DNA of 64,000 nucleotides from Owenia fusiformis (taxonomy: Eukaryota > Annelida > Polychaeta > Sabellida > Oweniidae), in NCBI GenBank assembly GCA_903813345.2, contig CAIIXF020000005.1, positions 20,587,375 through 20,651,374 of the forward strand, in the 5' to 3' direction. This document shows, one piece after another, positions 24,425 through 37,500 of the stretch. Within the stretch, counting starts at the first letter, position 1. Each line of letters begins with the position of its first letter. The position numbers and the translations under genes are program-made. The notes under the pieces were generated by a model. The model ran no database searches. It saw nothing but the letters and a program-made list of their open reading frames with translations, and was not told the DNA's origin.

Positions 24425-25745
24425 TATCCTATGCCAAGTAGAGTTTTAGGGAGATAAGTTGGTAAGATATATCCCGTATTGAGGTTTCCATATCCTGAAC
24501 TATCAGTTATCACACGTTTCAGCATATGATACAGGAAATATTCCACGAAAGGTAATACTGTATCATCCACGAAAGCGAAGCTTGAGTGGTGATACATTGT
24601 TACCCGAGTGGAATATTTCCTGTATCACATAAGCTGAAACGTGTGATGACGATTTTATCACATGTCTAGGAATTTTGAAGCATTTTGATTTGGTCAGTTA
24701 TGATTGTGTTCAGTACTTCTGGTAACTATTATAATTTTTGATTTCGCTTTGAAACAATATGACGTCATACCGTTGTATTCGTACTTGTTTGTGAAATAGT
24801 ATGACGTCATATTGTTTTCCTTAGCTAGAAGTGATATAATCAGTGACGTCACATCGTTGCTATTGATCATCACTGGTTGCCTCTAGTAACGTGTGAGACG
24901 GCCGTGTGAGACGGGAAAACTCACACGGTAATCAACCAATCAGATTACTGGAATTTTACAGAGCATGTGATAACTCCATTTATTCCATAGTTAGCATGAT
25001 ATTCATAGGATAACATGTGAAAATAAAAACGGTATTTTTGTAATCAGTGGTAAAATATGGTATTTTTGACAAATTTTCACTTAACCATAGCATACGGTTT
25101 TTTAGCCATGACATACGACGTCGTATGCGATGGTTTATGGATTTTTGCTACTTCAGACTCAAAACGAGGCTAAGTGTCAACATCGCCGGATCGTTTGGAA
25201 AATTCGAATTAAATGACTTAATTTCCGAAGATTCTGATGATGACTTTAACTATGGAATAAAAAGAACATTCTATGATTTACTCGTGATATGATTTTAATC
25301 CACTCATGGTTATTGAAATCTGCACTCTCTCGCTACGCTCGCTCGTGCAGATATCATATCCATTCGTGGATAAAAATCATATCACTCATAAATCTTAGGA
25401 TATCCTCTATATCTCCCGCCATATCTCCCGCTCCAGCGCATATCTTCCCGCTTCGAAAAAAAAAATTGAAAAAAGAAAAAATGTGAAAAAAAATTTTAAA
25501 AATTTAAATTTGAAAAAATTTGAAAAAATTAGAAAAATGTGAAAAAAATTGAAAAAATCGAAAGAAAATTAGAAACCTCTACTTGGTATAGGATAAAGCA
25601 GTTATGTTCGGTCGGTTTGGATATTGGGTTCATCCCTCGTGAGGTATGCACATCTACCTTCGGTCCCTACGGTCCCTCAGGTAGATATGCATATCTCCCT
25701 CTGGATAAACCCCATATCCAAAACCTCCCAGTACATAACCCTTAT
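24425..25745. mobile_element. Composite hairpin element, copy 1 (carries further palindromes)
   Basis: Begins TATCCTATGCCAAGTAGAG. The inverse, CTCTACTTGGTATAGGATA, lies at about 25577-25594, followed by a 150-bp hairpin ending near CAGTACATAACCCTTA. A second, shorter copy is at 51146-51646. This copy holds two extra palindromes, about 24490-24660 (core cgaaagcgaagcttgag) and about 25270-25405 (core tctcgctacgctcgctcg), plus an A-rich run at 25455-25565. Confidence 0.65.
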
Positions 25746-25759
25746 ATATCTCATATATC

Positions 25760-27836
25760 GTAAGGTAAGGTGTATTGAGGATTCCAGGATGCGATTGTCA
25801 TTTAAGGCAATGTTTGACGAGCATCAGGTGGTTTCCGAAAGAGTAATTATTGCTGGAACAATAGACAGTGTATTACAGACTCAGCAATTTCACTAGGCAC
25901 ACCTTACCAACTTCCAACCTCCTTGAAAGCAATTTCAGGTTTATGAATATTTCCAACCAAATCTCAAAAATATCAAACTAGGATATAGTCTAGAGTGATA
26001 ATATAATATTCAAGGTTAAATGTATGTTTAACAACCACTCAGCTCTAAGATTGAGGGAAATATTCAGAGAAAAAATTAAAGTGTCAAGATATGTTCTTGT
26101 AACAAATCCTAATGACATGAACATTTAAATAGGAGGTAACTGAATTTTATAACTTTTCATACATGGTAGAATATTATCGACTAAAATCTAGGTGATTATG
26201 TACTCTAGGAGTGCGTGTGCTTGGCTTTTATTTTCTAGGTTTGACAGAAAGCGGGTTTCGGAAATACATAAATGCATGAATATAGGGTGCCCATTTTGTA
26301 TCCACTATGTGTGTTATAAATGCAGCTCCGGTTGGCTGGGTCTCCATATTAAAAACGATCTAGAAAAACCTAAAATAAATCATTTTTGGTGAAACTGATA
26401 GTCAAAGTTGCAAAGATGTTGATCCTTATTATATTTAATATTTTGCACCGGAATAACTATGCGCAGTAGAATAATACACGGTTACCCTAAATTGTAGAAA
26501 CATGAATAGGTTTCTTATAATTAATTGATTCATATATCGCAAGGATTTCACCTGTTCCCTTCCTGACCAAACCTTGTTTGATTTTTGATTTTTTACATTA
26601 AGATAAAATACTCTTTTTGACATCTTATCATTTTTATTTCCATATGTTATTGACGTGAGAACTCAAATGATCAATGGGAAAACAATGCTAAACGTGCACA
26701 CTGAAATAGGTATTCCAGCAGGCCTAGGAAAATATGGCTAGAAAAGATGCTACACCTAAGGGCTACAGGTGGACAAACTATTCCCCCTGAAAAGTATTTT
26801 AAGGGTCAGATCACTAAATTCATGATTGCATTGAAAAGCTTCGAATGCTAATTTTCAAGAATGGATTTATTACCAAAGAGGAAAATATAAAAAATTCATA
26901 TAGTTTATTTCGAGTGATTATTAAGTGTCAAGTTTTGTCTTTAGTGACAGTATGGTACTGAATATCTCATAAGGAATTAGCAATCTATTTAAAGGACAAT
27001 TGTTATCTTACAATTTCAATTCTTGAATTTGAAGATCAACTGCTACATTATAATAGATCGATTTGATGGTAAGAACTAGTATGTGATATGATCGATTTTA
27101 CCTTCTTGTCATTATTGCTAAGGAATATAATAATACCATTCCAATGGGAGCCAGGACTCGTATAGATGGCAGTTAACTACTAGGTTGTTCTCCACAACTG
27201 GCCCATTGGTTTATGTGTAAATATTGCTGTTTTGAAACTTCAAATTCTCCACATATATCAAATAAATATCATATTTTCCTTCATCATTATTTACAAACAT
27301 GTTTCAAGATTCAAAATGAGAAGTTTTGGATATTTTCAATAAAATTTATCTTGGGAAATTTTTTACATGTTAAAGTATGCTATTAAACCTACTGAATTTT
27401 TCGCCATCTATTGACAGTCCTGAAGGCCATTAATAATAACTCCCTTATTGTATAACTTGTGCTTGATACACATGCTGGGAGATATGCTTTTAAAATTAGT
27501 AAACCATTACCAAAACTATGGTTACCCTGTAGTAGTGAAAGGCACATTAAAAATGAATATCACCACTTCAATCCATTTTACAGGTTTTTATAATTATTTC
27601 ACATTTTTCTATATTTTGCGTAACCAGGATGATGAATTTTCTTATTTTTCTTCAAACATTTTATCTTACCATTGTTCATTATATCTGTCAATTTAAAGAA
27701 AATCGCGCCGCTACGTTTGAAAATATTTGAAGTTATGTCAAAAAAATGCCAAGGAGAAGCCTCTTTAGAATGTCTTTAAATGAGATTAAACGGTCAACTT
27801 CACCAGAGACATCTTACATCGATATAGACATGATAT
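25760..27836. other. AT-rich intergenic DNA, nothing recognised
   Basis: No exon with good splice sites, no known repeat ends and no conserved frame were seen. Confidence 0.4.
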
Positions 27837-27837
27837 A

Positions 27838-28429
27838 CAGGGTGTCAAATAAGTCCCGTCCCCCCCCCCTCTACAGCCAAAACCAAGATATATGGTGTGA
27901 AAGGTCTTCCAAAGTTACGTTGATTAGCATATATCTGACACATATCAATCTCACAAAGTTTTACAGTGTATCAATTGAGGTGACCATAGGCCTAGAAACA
28001 TGGCAATTTGGAGTATTTGGCAGGATTTTCAGAATCGGGTATAAGAAAAGTCAAAGGACCTAAAGATGACAATATATGTATATGGCAATGAATTTAACCA
28101 ATTTCTGGATAGGGGAAGATGTGTAGAAAATAGAGGAGCAAGGTAAGTGGTGAAAACATTTTTGTAACAAGTGGAATGCGAAAAAGATTAACTTTTTGAC
28201 GTATTTCTGGGGTAAAATCCTTCTCATTTTGACGCAAAAAAGCTGCTTAAAGGAGGGTATGCTAACTATAAAACACATCATGAAAATATAGTTGAAGTTC
28301 ATCAAAAACATTTGGGAGTTGGTGAGTTAACATAACTTTGTATTATCTTTCCAATTGTATATCACACTAGGCACCATCTATTAAGGTTCTAGCTGTAGCA
28401 GGGGGGGACGGGACTTATTTGACACCCTG
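27838..28429. mobile_element. Mariner-type MITE, TA target duplication
   Basis: The ends CAGGGTGTCAAATAAGTCCC are inverted copies flanked by TA. As in the element at 8066-8695, a C/G run and 'ctctacagc' follow inside. No transposase. Another mariner-like end (ggggtgtcccaaaaagttaa) begins right after it at about 28436. Confidence 0.8.
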
Positions 28430-28763
28430 TATATGGGGTGTCCCAAAAAGTTAACCGACCGCTTTTGAACAATAATTTTATTAATTTCTCAGTTTTCACA
28501 ATAGACAAATTGAATTGTTGAGTAAACTTTTGCTCTTTAATGGACTAGTTTGTGGCTAAATGTAAAAATTCAAACTCCTACATTACTTGAAAAGAAAGGA
28601 GGGTGTAACACTGTTATTTTTCCAAATAAAAGTTATTACAAAAATTGTAATTTGCATCATTAGTTTAGTCCATTTCTCATATGTTCCATTGCAATACACC
28701 CACCACAGTCCGTTGTCACATATTACCATATGTCATTGTCTCTAGTTGTTAATTATTTCAAAT

Positions 28764-28964
28764 TCAGATTCCGTTGTCATTGACGATATCAAAGACGGTA
28801 TATTGTGTCGATTCACGACGCCATTGATCGAAATTTCTTTCTGGGATTTCTTGTAATACATCATCACAAGAGCTTAATACACGCACCGAATAAGCGACGA
28901 TAAGGTCCCCTTTAAACGAGGACCGAGTGATTAAAGGAGTTGAAGCGAGGGTTATGTCCGCCAT
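28764..28964 (-). CDS. Short TATA-preceded ORF or terminal exon, 66 aa, family unknown
   Basis: ATG at 28962-28964 in a good context (cacaaATGG) opens a 66-codon frame starting MADITLASTPLITRSSFKGD and ending DIVNDNGI. TATATAAA lies 65 bases upstream (29029-29036, minus strand), which would give a 5' UTR of about 40 nt. The composition looks protein-like (mixed charged and hydrophobic residues, one Cys). The frame also continues upstream to a possible acceptor (aaagtcag), so it might instead be a third exon of the gene at 29336-30955, whose second exon ends in the same phase. I recognise no family. Confidence 0.3.
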   Translation of the reverse strand: MADITLASTPLITRSSFKGDLIVAYSVRVLSSCDDVLQEIPERNFDQWRRESTQYTVFDIVNDNGI

Positions 28965-29028
28965 TTGTGACAACGGTATCTGACTTTACCGTTGCCAGGG
29001 ACGGGTGTTCCGGTGTGATAGTAACACC

Positions 29029-29036
29029 TTTATATA
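29029..29036 (-). promoter_or_regulatory. TATA box candidate
   Basis: TATATAAA on the minus strand lies 65 bases before the ATG of the 66-codon ORF. Confidence 0.35.
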
Positions 29037-29335
29037 ATTCATAAACTGCGGGTTATGCAATATTCTCTCTAAATATACAGGCTATTGTGTGGAATATAGT
29101 CAAGACGCCTTTCTTTTTGGTTTATCCGAAGTGGAATTCTAATTCCATGTATTGGATTTGGCTTATTCCGGATTATCATCTACATTACTAACTGGGGAGA
29201 ACTCAAAACTATAAATTTCGACCGAAAAATTGTGATCGTCTTGAAAAATATGGCTGCTATATTTGAAATGATTTGTAAAGTTGTTTTAGCCTTATTTAAA
29301 ATTGACCTCCTATTGCTTACCCAATTACCGTATAC

Positions 29336-30955
29336 CTGAACAATTAATTTTTTATACATTTTATCAAAACATTCTTCTTTACATTCTTTTCTAGGTACAT
29401 TAGTGTACTCGTTGTGCAAAAGCTGAAGATGTAGACATTGTGGGGAAGGAGTGATTTAAATTTGAAAAATAACATGTCACCCTATTGAGGGTTGCAGCAC
29501 AATTCCGAACATGTACCCTGACCTTAATTGTACCTTACTACTTAAGGTGCCATGATACTTAACAGGAAATGACAGAACAGGAAGTGACAAAAAATTCTGC
29601 ACTTTTAGACATTTTTTGAACAAAGATAACAGAGTTCTGTTTTGACCTCCAGTCAATTCAACTAGAGTCCATTTCACTGCTTCATTTCTTCAGTAGAACG
29701 GCAAAAATAAGAAATTGGGAGACCATTGTGCAATAATATATGGAAAAGTATATTCATAATGTACATGAATGACATTTGTATATTTCAGATTTTTTAGTTT
29801 TTTGTGCAATAAGCCTGTGCCGTCTTGTAATTTGAAGAATTTCAGCCATGTTAATCTTATTGAAAATAACATGGCAGAGAAACATCCAAATATAAGAGGC
29901 CACACACTTTATAAGCCAAACTAGAAGCAATCCAAGATATACAAATGTCATTCATGTACATTATGAATATACTTTTCCATATATTATTGCACAATGGTTT
30001 CCCAATTTCTTATATTTTGCCGTTCTACTGACGAAATGAAGCAGTGAAATGGACTCTAGTTCCACATACCATTTACAGGTCCAGGATCACAATATTCATG
30101 GTCAGAATGACCATAATTCCTGGGTCATATTTGCTCCGATTCATCGGCCGGCGCCCGGCCTATTGAGTGTTTTGTTCAAAATTGTTTTCAGTTGGGAACA
30201 AAATACTCAATCGGCCGGGCGCCGGCCGATGAATCGCAGCAAATGTGACCTAGGCATTAACATGATGAAATAACCTGTTCATGCCTCTGAAAATGTGACT
30301 GAAAAATAGCTAAAAGTAGGAGCTAGGAAAGGTCACTTAACAGAAACTTTTGAATTTTTCAGAAACTGTGCCCAATATATTGCTCTAAATGATACAATTT
30401 TTGAAAATTTGATATCATTCATAGAAAAAGAAAAAAAAGAAAAAACTGATTTGAAAAACGATCTATTTTCCTTTTTATGACCGCCATTTTTGTTTCAGAC
30501 AATTTTCTGAAGTTTCAAAGATTGTATCAGTTAGAGCATTATACTGGGCACATTTTCTGAAAAATTCTGAGTCACATTTTCAAAGGGCTGAAAAAGTTAT
30601 TTCGTCGTGTTTAGCGTCATTCTGACCATGCATATTGTGACCCTGGTCATGTAAATGATATGTGGAACTAGCTGACTGGAGGTCAAAACAGAACTCTGTT
30701 ATCTTTGTTTGTTGTACAATGTTAATCTTTTGGAAGCGAAGCTTCCTAATTGATAAATTTTTGCACAAAACGTTCGTACAGAAATCATACTTACCATTTA
30801 TTCACGCATACCTTTTTGTAAAGGAAAGTACATTCCTGCTCATTGCCCAACACACCGTCTACATGTGCGTAACATGCATAATATTGGGCATAGCGTTCTC
30901 CATAGGCGTCTCTCGCTTCATCAAATACCATGGCGTCACTTGGCCAAAGCTTCAT
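29336..30955 (-). CDS. Spliced gene of unknown family, two coding exons seen
   Basis: Exon 30812-30955 encodes 48 residues (MKLWPSDAMVFDEARDAYGE, then YAQYYACYAHVDGVL, ending CTFLYKK) and stops at a gtatgc donor. Exon 29336-29422 (29 codons, LLHNEYTNVPRKECKEEC then FDKMYKKLIVQ) has the acceptor ctacatcttcag and the donor gtatac. Both are phase 0, so the frame joins smoothly into about 77 residues. These are helical, Tyr-rich and carry four cysteines (C28, C42, C62, C66). A stop just upstream makes ATG 30955 a possible start, but an acceptor inside 'gatgaag' is equally possible, with earlier exons missing. No signal peptide is visible. The intron carries the nested palindrome at 29621-30708. 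Confidence 0.4.
29621..30708. repeat. Nested ('onion') palindrome
   Basis: The outer arms share caaagataacagagttctg and its inverse (29621 and 30708 ends). A second inverted pair lies at about 29660-29790 against 29935-30060. A GC-rich hairpin occupies 30121-30252 (ggccggcgcccggcc). A fourth inverted pair lies at about 30285-30420 against 30480-30590. Several foldbacks appear to have inserted in or grown from one another. Confidence 0.75.
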
Positions 30956-31029
30956 CCATTGTTATCGGTTCACCAGTTCGCAAATATATATCTGGAATCT
31001 TGTCGTGTAGTTATTTTTAGGAATGGAAT

Positions 31030-33350
31030 ATCACTGATATACTAAACATAGCACCTGAATGAGAGCTCAGAGTCGATCTTTGCGAGTGAGTATGGGATTT
31101 ATGCCCTTTTCCTTTTCCACTCTTCATCCAAGCGTTGGGAATAATTCATAACTTGCTCATGATTTTAGGGACGTCAATTGTTAATACCCAAATGATAGAG
31201 GGCTAAAACTATCCTGCAGAATAGTTCATTGGCGTCATCTGTTTGGATCAGTAACACGAGTCGGACACGACCCTTTAAAATATATCAAAACTATTATGAA
31301 TTTCCTAATATTACACAGAATAATTATTCAGATTGTGCGCTGTTTAATACAGAGGTTTCACAAAATGAGCAGTTATTTATTTTAAAATCTAACAAGGCAG
31401 CTGATTAAATTCTCATGAATGCGCTGATGCTGGGGTTACTGGTTTATCATAATACACCCCTATTAATATAGATGACCGTTGGTCAAAATTACCCCTAAGA
31501 GTTCAGCCTATTATGTAACCAGAAGTCATTAGTGAATAGGCCTGGAAAATAACATGCATTCAGAGTTACTCAAGTATTGATCGCATTGTTAGTTTTATGC
31601 ATCATGCAAATACAGGGATAGTATCCATGAAAGGAATTTAACTGCATGTTGTATGCTCTTATTCATTGCACTCAAAACACGGGTTGCAATGTCAAACTGG
31701 GAAGGGCTGATCCCATGATCAGGAGGGATTGGTCCAATCTTAATAGTTTAATTTTTGAATCGTTGTCTTTATTGTGTTATTACTATGTTGGAAGCCTATA
31801 TTCAATGTCCTGTTCTTGTTGGAGATTCGTCCTAACAATGTCACAGCGTGTCCTTTGAAAAAGTGTCTTACGTCACCTTATTTCAACTTATCCTCTATTG
31901 AACAAACACACATTACTTTAAAACGTTAATAAATCGAAGGAAATGGCATGCCAATATGGGGATATGAGTGGATGTACGATTTATTCCACCTCTTCTCAAA
32001 CTTCACTTTGGCATACGCCCACAAACAGTATTTAAAGTCTCACTGCTGACTAGTGAGTCATTTAAAGTGTATGAGAAACATGCCCGTAGCCAGCTTTTTG
32101 TAAGGGCCCCCAAGCATCACCCCCCGCAAAAATTGGGCCCACATTTTGAAAATTTAGGCCAATTTATTGTTAATTTGGGCTTAAATTAAAGGATAAGGCC
32201 TTAAATGCCAAGTAATGCTAAAAATGAGGCCCTACTAAATTTCTTTGGGCCCTTTCTATGTGAGCGGGGCGGGCGGGCCCCATGCCCCCACCTACATATG
32301 CCAGAGAAGGGTATGTTTTACAAAGCACTAATTTGGCCCAAATTTGGAAAAAAATGCCAAAAAGACCATGTGAGGTATGGCAAGTGATTTGAGATGGATA
32401 TATCTTTCACAATTAGTACTCTCTGGCCTTAAATACAGTGATTTCTTATTGAAACAATATGTTTTCTTTCAAGTCAAGTCCACATGAGAGTAAAATATCA
32501 ATCCAACTCTCTGAAAAATGTTAGGCTTATTATCTAAAAAGAGGATTTTGTTTTTCTCAATTAAACATATCAAAAGTTTCTTCTACACTATATTAACAAT
32601 TTCTTAAAAGGGGATGGGTATTGAAATGCGCTAAAGTTCAAAACCACATATCCCATGTTATTTTCCCCTTAGGAAAACTCATGCTATTCATAGTTTTCAG
32701 CATAATTTTGGTCATCGAAAATCAATATCATCAAAACTAGACGTCAAACACCATTCTTCTCGTTTACAACAATGCTTAGCGATTCATCCTCACGTGTTTT
32801 TTGTCAAAAATAAGAAAAATTGGTCAAGATAAATAGCGAGAAATGAACTCATCCATGCATGAAAAATGCATTTTAAAATTTAGTTCTCCCAGAAACCAAT
32901 GCTACAGTAATATTTTAACTATTAAAACTTAATGTATAAATGAGAGAAACAGTTCTTTAAATACCTTTTAAACAAATGTACTTATTTATATACAGAAAAG
33001 TTAATCTCAAATTGACGATTTATTGTATAGCTGATATTGCACACAATGCACAAAGCTGTGGATGTGACCTCACCAGAGATGAGGTTCAAGTCTTGGGGAT
33101 AACAGACATTTCCCTGCTTCGTATTATACCTGCCACATTGTGTATATTAAGTTTACTATAACGTATTTGGTATTTCTTAATTTTGATTCATTGTTACATT
33201 TTTAATAACAAAGCTCTCGTACACCTCATTCCTTTTTAAAAAAAGCTCTCATACTGTATATATCCCATTTCCTTTTGACTTAGCTTTTATGCATTATACC
33301 TGCTTCCGCTAAGTATTGCCTAATTTACTTGTACCAACTATCGAAGTATA
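31030..33350. other. Intergenic DNA with a decayed MITE end
   Basis: No supported gene. Near 32084 a 'gcccgtagccag' end like that of the 11848-12065 MITE is followed by degenerate G/C-run sequence to about 32290. Confidence 0.35.
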
Positions 33351-33369
33351 TCGGGTGTCCAAAGTAGAA

Positions 33370-33870
33370 AAGCCCTAAACACTACTAAGACATGATTGGT
33401 ATCGATTGTGGAGAACTGAATTCAACAATGTTTTTCTCTTAAACCAATTATTGAAAACATTCTGTAAAAAACACGGTCCTTTATGTAATGTTGACTGATT
33501 GACAACAATTTAATGCGAAAATAATTTATATATATTTTATATAACTGTTTTTGTTAATATTTTTTGTTTTTTAGTGCAATTGATTTTTTCCTTTTTACCA
33601 TTTCTTGAGAATGAATATCTTTCCGAAGCTTGTTTGAACGTAATAGCATATACACCATTTTCCCAATATTATAGTTGTACAAAGGAAATTTTGGTTGATA
33701 TAACAAAAAAGTGATTTCATTAACAAGATACTTTTTTAAATCATCCAAACTTTCCTTTGTATAATTACAATTTTGTTCCAATGAGGTTCGGATAGATGTT
33801 TCATTTCACTCCGAACATATGATACCAAGAACAAAAGAAGTGTCCGATGTGTTTTCTAAAACAATATAGA
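33370..33870. repeat. Interspersed repeat family, copy 1
   Basis: Shares tttctcttaaacca, acattctgtaaaaaacac and gaggttcggatagat with copies at about 54776-55255 and 62970-63660 (inverted relative to parts of those). The inverted ends suggest a non-autonomous DNA transposon. Confidence 0.6.
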
Positions 33871-34018
33871 GAAAAGTATATATATCTATTTCAAATTATA
33901 TTGTTACCATTCAAAAGATGACCATTAAATTGCAGATTGACACTCCTTCAATAATTATGGGATTTTCAAATTCAGTATAGAGTTTACAACTTTTGTTTCT
34001 CAATTTAAAATATGTATC

Positions 34019-34566
34019 TCATAATTCGTCTTTTACTTCTTGATTTTGACTACTAGATGGCGCTACTTGAGACATAACCAGTTGTACTATTTTTTGATCT
34101 AATGGAATATGTGGTGGTATTGTTTCATCTCCACAGCTAGCCATTATACCCGATAGTTTTTCAAATAATGGCGTCCATTTTGAACCTTTGCGGTAAAAGG
34201 CGGGAGGTTTTCCTATTGGTGCATCGACGGTTACGTCACTCAACCCTTTGTAATTTTTTCCATCCCAAACGAACACCCAATCATCATCTGGTAAATACAA
34301 TGACCAGGAGGTTTGCTGTGGTTGATGTACCGGTGCAACGAGTAGGTCATCTCCCAACATGTATTGATATTGAATGTCCAAAGTTACAGGATCGTTTTCA
34401 TAATTGAAAAATAAAGGTCGCTGAACTGGTGTTCCGCTTTCTGCGTTCTGCCTGACTGCTTCTTTCATGTACGGCCGTAGAGTGGTAAACAATTGGGTCA
34501 GTCTTGCAAATCGACACATCGTCCCTGGGGAGGAATAAAATTGCCAATTTGCCTGAGGCATGTTAC
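34019..34566 (-). CDS. SQase exon 11: C-terminal domain and KDEL
   Basis: Residues 550-731. GTPVQRPLFFNYENDP, YQYMLGDDLLVAPVH and VDAPIGKPPAFYRKGSKW follow YihQ to its end. About 40 extra residues then end in KDEL and TGA... read on the minus strand. The tail is absent from the bacterial enzyme. Confidence 0.95.
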
Positions 34567-37500
34567 CTGGAAATTAAACAGGCTACCATACACAACTTCT
34601 TAAAATCTTTCAAAATTCGTAAAGGACCAAAGTTGATATAAACAGACACGGTCTTGATAAATGTGCAAAGTATGGAATCAAACATAAAGAGAAGACCCCT
34701 ATTATTAATTACTTGTGAGCGCTGTGTAGATTTTTAAAAAAGGACCAAGGAATCAACATACATTGAAGCACTGTAAATATGAAGAGAAATGTAAATGAAT
34801 GCAGACAATGGCATTACCTTCATGCGTCCTGAGAACTGGTGTAAATATTGCGGCTTCTGCCGAACGTAGAAATAGCTCTGGTGTTCGAACCATGGGTGGA
34901 AATGTTGTATAGCCACCTACATCAAAGTGTGTCAGTCCCATACCACTCATTCCTACATAATCGAAAGTGAAAATCAGTTTATCTTACATGCTTAGTATGT
35001 TTTGATGTAGAATCATATATATCATTCAGCACAGGTCAAGAATACAAAGCACACACCAACTGGTCAACTTTAGATCTCCATTAAGAACTTCTAGCAAAGT
35101 GTAATATGGGCAAACAAATGCTAACCCATTGATAGTGCTCCTGTTATTGCTGAAGGCAGGCCATCGGAGTAGCTGAAATCCACATTTTGGTCACCAGCCC
35201 ACATCACCACTGCATGCTTTCCGGTCCCTAAATGTAGAATACAAACATTAATTGTCAAGTCACAATTAACAATTAAAAATATCTATGAGAGTAGTCAAAT
35301 TAAAAAATCAAATAGGACAACAAATATGAGGAAGCAGACAAGTACACCACCATTTGATCAATGAATGTGTTTCAAAGTTCAAACTAAAGACACAGAGAGC
35401 GAATGAGTGGCCCTTTTTAGGAGTAGCAAGTCTTACAATGAGAGGGTTCCGCACTGTACATACCTGAGAAACCAGACCTCATCCAATAGAGGATTTCACC
35501 AAGTTGTCCTGCTTCTTCTACTGCTTCTCTGTTACACTGAGCCCATAGGACTGGGTATAGATTATGAGCCTCTTCTCCGGGAATTCCCGAATGAAACACG
35601 CCGTCAACAGGCGTATACTCGGAGAAGTCTGCCATCCAACCACCAAACCCCAAATCTATCATATTTGTCTTGATGACACCTATTGAAATCAGGTTATAAC
35701 ACTGTGATTACTATCGAAACGTTTACGAATATGTGATGCCTTGAACTTGACGTTTTACTGTTTCATGTTACATATCTTCGTGCGTCTCTCTCAGCCATTT
35801 AGATATAAAGAAAATTAAAATTGCTATGTCTAACTTGATATCAGTATATTTGCGTTAGCAGCATACCTTTGTACCAATTATATGCTTCTGGATTAGTAAA
35901 ATCAACAGTCCCACAGAAGTATTCACCAAAGTCTTGGAGATATGTTGTTCCTTCTTGGTTCTTAATGAAATACCCCTTTTTGTCTGCATCGTTGAAGAGA
36001 CTTCCGGTGTTGATGATATGCGGATTGATGTATGCGAATACTCTTATATCCTTTTCCTTAAGATCTCTCATAACTGTTTTTAAATCTAAAACCAGATATT
36101 TCAAAACTATATACCCTTGCAGTAGTAGCAAAATAAGATAAGTTGCAAACAAATGCTGAAAACTGTATCCATAACAATATACTGATGACAATGAGCGTCT
36201 ATACATCTACATAAGGCTTCTTTCAATCCTTTCCCACTTTTTCAAACATAGGGTTTGGAATAAAATTGTGAAGTGACAGATACCTGATCGAACACTCAAG
36301 ATGTTAAATAAAAAGAGTATTAAAAGCAAAAAAGGAAACTAATTTGAGAGTAACATGCAAAAAGAACGCCCAACATTGCAAACATTGAAAAAACATATTT
36401 GTTATTGACTCCTAATAGTCCACTCTACAGCAAGCATTTTGGGAAGTTCGAGGGCCACTTGTTAGACATCATTTTTTGAAAGATTACTTTATGTAGCATC
36501 AATTCACATATGTCTGGATCGTATTAGTTTGTGGACGAAGGATTCTGAGCCTTTTTACCCCCCTAGAATAATATTTGAGGGGGTATTAGATCATCATTCT
36601 ATAAAATCAATGAAATATTTGCCATAGTACTGATTTCTACATAACATGTCACCAGTACAGTGGATAAGTGTATCCAGAAACTATAGAGAGATATGTTGAT
36701 TGGTTTGGGAGAAAATATAATTTATCGAAATAAAAATATTTTTGTTATTTTTTTAGTTTCACCGATCTTATTTTTGCAGCTTCAGAGAAATAATAGTCAG
36801 TAATAGTGCTCCAAGTTGTAATTAAAAATCATTTCCAGGCTATGTGTGACATTGTGATATAAGGAATGTTATGATTGAGTACTATTTTGTATTTTTAATA
36901 TGGCTTTGTTGACCCCTACCCCTTACCCTTTTCAGTCTTACCGATTTTATTGTTGCAGCTTCAGAGAAATAATAGACAGTTATAGTGCTCAAAGTAGTAT
37001 TCAAAAATCATTTCCAAGCTAGAGGTGGCACAATTAGATCAGAAATTTTAAGATGACTACTTATGTCCTGCCTTGTATATGTATCACAAATGCCATAAAA
37101 CAAAAATTTCTTGGGTCAAAAGCCTGTTTCAATGTTTATATATAGACCAAGAGGATGGGAATTTATGGGCTGAAAGAAAATAATGTACATGCTAAGAATG
37201 CCTATAAATATAGAGTGCACAATGTAAAGTTTGACATAATTAGAATTTTCCTCGTGAACATGAACATTATACATTCTCAAATATGCACCATTCAAAGAGT
37301 CCTGAGAGTAGAGACTTTCGAAAGTACAGTGTGTCCCGAAAGTATGAGCCCCCCCCCCCCTAGGCAGACATATTCCAATGTCCTCATAGTATGTGTCATA
37401 TATCATTTTAAAGCTTATCCAAAGTTACATTGATTTGCCAAATATCATGGTTTAACTCCCAAATGGGAAATAGTTACAGTCATCTTAAAAGTTAGTGTTT

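Noticed and set aside
26192-26392. Cysteine-rich frame (HKCMNIGCPFCIHYVCYKC) like a zinc-binding RING/IBR piece
   Set aside because: No splice partners, no upstream domain, and the spacing does not match a known zinc finger well enough.
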